Source: JBCDBH01 sp039184055 (GTDB taxonomy: Bacteria > Acidobacteriota > Thermoanaerobaculia > Multivoradales > J023). Taken from it: DNA of 8,024 bases. The notes beneath the pieces were generated by a model. That model saw nothing but the letters and a program-made list of their open reading frames with translations. It ran no database searches and was not told the origin of the DNA. The stretch lies in the NCBI GenBank assembly GCA_039184055.1, contig JBCDBH010000275.1, positions 1 through 8,024 of the forward strand, written 5' to 3'. Positions 6,003 to 8,024 of this stretch are shown one piece after another (positions within the stretch are counted from its first letter, which is position 1; each line of letters opens with the position of its first letter). A program made the position numbers and the translations under genes.

Positions 6003-7190
6003 TCAACCGTGCAGGTGGAAGATCTGATGGTCGAACGTCGGATTGGTGCCGACGATCGCGAAGTTGAGGTTTTGGACGGCGGTGGTTTGGTAGGCGCGTG
6101 CCATGTTGTAGATCGCCGGTGGGCTGGTCAGGTTGGTGCCGGAAGGCGAGGGAATGGGTACTGCGGTGAAGGCGCCGAAGTCGAGAGGACCGGTATGACC
6201 CGCGACCGAACCACGTCGGAGTAGCAAGGCGGAGGGACCTTCGTTGCTTAGCAGATACAGGGTGTCGGTGGCTGCGATGTGCTGAAAGCGTGCTTCGGTC
6301 AGACCGGGGAGGCCGCTCTCGCTATGGTAGTGCCAAACGCCCCCGGGTGCCTTGTAGAAGTAGGAGCCGACATTGCTGGACGAGCCGGTGATGGCGTGGA
6401 GACCGTCGGCATCGTCGACCCAGATGTCTTTGGGGGCGTACGCCAGGTCGAGAGGCCCGAGCCACGACATCTGTGCTCGGGGATAGTGGTTGGCGATGGT
6501 GATCGAGACGTGGGCGGCGAGGAAGAGCACGTCGTCGATACCGACTTCGCCAATCAACTCGACGGTGTTGTTGGACGAAAATATCGGCCGCAGGTAGGCG
6601 GCGTATTCGTAGTTGTTGCCCGAGATGTGGACCGGTGTGGTGACGGGACCGTTCCAGCCGCTTCCAAAGTTCCACAGATGGACGAGCTGACCAGGATTGC
6701 CGGTGGAGGTGAACCACACGATACGAAAGCCGCCTGGCGACACGGCGGCGCCGACGTAGTTGGATCGATCCGGCACGGCATAGGGCTGACTACCGATCCA
6801 GACATCGTTACAGGCTTTGTAGCTCGGATCGAGGGTGTCGAAGTAACACTCGACGAGACGACCACGGTCGACATCGACACCGTAGGAGAGAATCGTTCGG
6901 CCGACGAGGATGTGGGCGGTGTTCTGCTGGATCCGGCCACCATTAGCAGTCAGACTGTTGGTACCGATCGGGTTCCACGATCCATCGACGAGCTTGTGGT
7001 AGAGGATGGCGTCGTTGTGTTTGACGTCGGGACCGGAGTCGGTGGAAAACCACAGGCTTCCGTCGGGAGCTTGCATGACCGAGCGGAGATGAGGACCCCA
7101 GCCGCCGTGCATGGGATCGGCACCTTCGTAGTTCCGGTTGTGCTGGGTGATCAGGCCGAGCTGTTGCGCGAAGAGCGGTGTCGTGGTCAT
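6003..7190 (-). CDS. Secreted beta-propeller-like protein of unknown function, 5' end doubtful
   Basis: 395 codons from the only ATG at 7190. I do not recognise a specific family. The sequence has irregular repeats of about 45-55 residues with the look of propeller blades: SVMQAPDGSLWFSTDSG (38-53), GAAVSPGGFRIVWFTSTG (147-164), PKDIWVDDADGLHAITGS (253-270), FQHIAATDTLYLLSNEG (302-318), and a last strand set ending FDHQIFHLHG. Aromatic W/Y-G pairs and alternating strands fit a six- or seven-bladed propeller, possibly ligand- or glycan-binding. It has only two Cys (115, 127), which could form a disulfide. The N-terminus starts MTTTPLFAQQ, which looks like the end of a signal peptide; the codons just upstream in the same frame read CFVASLFL, supplying the hydrophobic core, yet no ATG, GTG or TTG exists before the in-frame stop at 7305-7307. 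The true start may therefore lie upstream through a frameshift or an unusual start. It lies 85 bp downstream of the methyltransferase gene on the same strand. Confidence 0.75.
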   Translation of the reverse strand: MTTTPLFAQQLGLITQHNRNYEGADPMHGGWGPHLRSVMQAPDGSLWFSTDSGPDVKHNDAILYHKLVDGSWNPIGTNSLTANGGRIQQNTAHILVGRTILSYGVDVDRGRLVECYFDTLDPSYKACNDVWIGSQPYAVPDRSNYVGAAVSPGGFRIVWFTSTGNPGQLVHLWNFGSGWNGPVTTPVHISGNNYEYAAYLRPIFSSNNTVELIGEVGIDDVLFLAAHVSITIANHYPRAQMSWLGPLDLAYAPKDIWVDDADGLHAITGSSSNVGSYFYKAPGGVWHYHSESGLPGLTEARFQHIAATDTLYLLSNEGPSALLLRRGSVAGHTGPLDFGAFTAVPIPSPSGTNLTSPPAIYNMARAYQTTAVQNLNFAIVGTNPTFDHQIFHLHG

Positions 7191-7275
7191 CAGGAATAAG
7201 CTCGCGACGAAGCAGTGTGCGCCTGGGCAGTACTGTGAATGAGGGTCGTTCTCAGATTGTACAAGGCGTCGACGA
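7191..7275 (-). other. Short gap holding the apparent lost 5' part of the propeller gene
   Basis: No promoter or terminator stands out between the methyltransferase stop and the propeller ATG. The propeller frame is open through the whole gap and gives a hydrophobic segment just before the ATG. Another frame has TTG at 7262-7264 leading to LYNLRTTLIHSTA, a plausible positively charged signal-peptide start. Joining the two requires one single-base shift, for instance at the GGG run 7225-7227. Confidence 0.4.
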
Positions 7276-8024
7276 TCACCGACGTACCGCGATCCACCAG
7301 CCTTTCAAGTATTCGCCTTCCGGGTGGGTGATGGCGAGTGGATGATCGGTGGCGGCGGCCAGAGGGCGGAGGAGCTGGGCTTCGACGCCGGCTTCGCGCG
7401 CGGCGGCGAAGAGGATCTGGCGGAAGAGCTTGGCGTCGACGGCGGCGCTGCAGGTGAAGGTGAGCAGAAAGCCACCGTCGGCAACCCGGGCGAAGGCGTT
7501 GCGATTGAGGTCCTGATAGGCCCGAGCCGCGGCCTGGCGATGTCCCCGGCTGGTGGCGAGCGGTGGTGGATCGCAGACCACGAGACCATAGGTTTGGTCG
7601 TGCCGGCGGAGCCAGTCGAAGACGTTGGCGCGCAAGAACTCGACGCGATCGAGGTCGAGCTCGTTGTCGGTCACGTGGCGTTTTGCCCACGGGAGGAGAC
7701 GAGCCGACGATTCGACCGCCACCACGCGTGTGGCGCCGCCACGGAGCACCGCGCAGACAAAGGCGCCGCTGTGGCTGAAAAGGTCGAGCACGGTGCGGTC
7801 GTGGGCGAGGGTTTCGGCGAGCAGACGGTTGTCACGCTGATCGAGGTAGAAGCCGGTTTTTTGACCACCGGTGATCTCCGCGCTGAACCGCAGGGCGCGT
7901 TCGAGAAAGTGCGCTTCGGTGGGGAGGGCGTCGCCGTGGATCAGTCGGCGACCACTCGCCGGTAGCCCTTCACGTCGACGGGCGCGTACGTCGTCGTCTT
8001 GCACGATCACGATGTCGTCGCCGA
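7276..8024 (-). CDS. RlmI-like class I SAM-dependent rRNA methyltransferase, 5' end outside window
   Basis: C-terminal 249 or so residues of a methyltransferase of the RlmI/RlmK-like group (COG1092 type), which in E. coli RlmI methylates C5 of a 23S rRNA cytosine. A GTG at 8010 could be read as a start, but the frame stays open to the window edge (GDDIVIVQ) and the family is usually near 390-400 residues, with a PUA domain first, so the gene is partial. Counting from 8010: REGLP (13-17) and GGQKTGFYLDQRDNR (48-62) are family hallmarks; VLDLFSHSGAFV (74-85) is SAM motif I; E100 is the acidic ribose ligand; CDPPPLA (146-152) is motif IV; LLTFTCS (182-188), with Cys187, is the motif VI region carrying the cysteine expected of m5C enzymes. 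It ends YLKGWWIAVRR. The rRNA target is inferred from the family only. Confidence 0.92.
   Translation of the reverse strand, partial: GDDIVIVQDDDVRARRREGLPASGRRLIHGDALPTEAHFLERALRFSAEITGGQKTGFYLDQRDNRLLAETLAHDRTVLDLFSHSGAFVCAVLRGGATRVVAVESSARLLPWAKRHVTDNELDLDRVEFLRANVFDWLRRHDQTYGLVVCDPPPLATSRGHRQAAARAYQDLNRNAFARVADGGFLLTFTCSAAVDAKLFRQILFAAAREAGVEAQLLRPLAAATDHPLAITHPEGEYLKGWWIAVRR

Noticed and set aside
6279..7199. 306-codon plus-strand open frame
   Set aside because: Lies opposite the propeller-like gene in the mirror frame; composition (Val/Asp/Gly) is that of a shadow. The opposing frame has blade-like repeats and a signal-peptide end, so it is preferred, although with less certainty than other genes.
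7190..7690. 166-codon minus-strand open frame ending at the propeller ATG
   Set aside because: Mostly an Arg-rich shadow frame inside the methyltransferase gene; only its last part, after the methyltransferase stop, may matter as the shifted 5' end of the propeller gene.
7324..7965. 213-codon plus-strand open frame
   Set aside because: Mirror of the methyltransferase gene, which has conserved SAM-binding motifs.
8008..8010. GTG as true start of the methyltransferase
   Set aside because: The frame remains open to the window edge with family-like residues, and the protein would lack the N-terminal part seen in RlmI-type enzymes.

Overview
The window is GC-rich (about 60% by eye) and densely coded. 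It fits a Gram-negative, didermic bacterium: there is a periplasmic murein transglycosylase and a secreted c-type cytochrome/copper enzyme. I cannot fix the phylum from sequence alone. Acidobacteriota or Myxococcota/Deltaproteobacteria-like lineages are reasonable guesses, because they carry many redoxin-cytochrome-copper monooxygenase fusions. There are seven protein genes (two cut by the window ends) and no rRNA, tRNA, CRISPR array or insertion sequence that I could see.

Left part (1-2690). An MltD-like lytic transglycosylase runs leftwards off the window edge. Divergent from it, after a 134-bp gap, is a two-gene sulfur-transfer operon: a two-domain thiosulfate sulfurtransferase (SseA/CysA type) and a SufE-like sulfur acceptor. 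Their stop and start overlap as ATGA, so they are probably translationally coupled. Together they would mobilise persulfide sulfur for Fe-S cluster assembly or related pathways.

Centre (2656-5940). A large leftward gene encodes an exported 832-residue protein joining a peroxiredoxin-like domain, a single-haem cytochrome c domain (CVSCH), a PHM/DBH-like type II copper monooxygenase with all expected copper ligands, and a TPR-like helical tail. Immediately upstream, on the same strand, is a TetR-family repressor gene. The same 18-bp inverted repeat (TGAGACA-N4-TGTCTCA and a near copy) lies across the -10 region of the promoters of both genes. This makes a compact circuit: an autoregulated TetR repressor controlling a multi-domain redox/copper enzyme. 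A hairpin with a U-tract, embedded in the 3' end of the convergent sufE, should terminate the enzyme transcript.

Right part (5940-8024). A leftward gene encodes a probable extracytoplasmic beta-propeller-like protein of unknown function. Its annotated start falls inside what looks like a signal peptide, so the 5' end may be frameshifted or use an unusual start. Upstream of it is the 3' part of an RlmI-like class I SAM-dependent rRNA methyltransferase gene, cut by the right edge.

Most worth follow-up: the redoxin-cytochrome c-PHM-TPR fusion together with its predicted TetR operator pair, the damaged-looking start of the propeller gene, and the apparent excess of the palindrome CGATCG.
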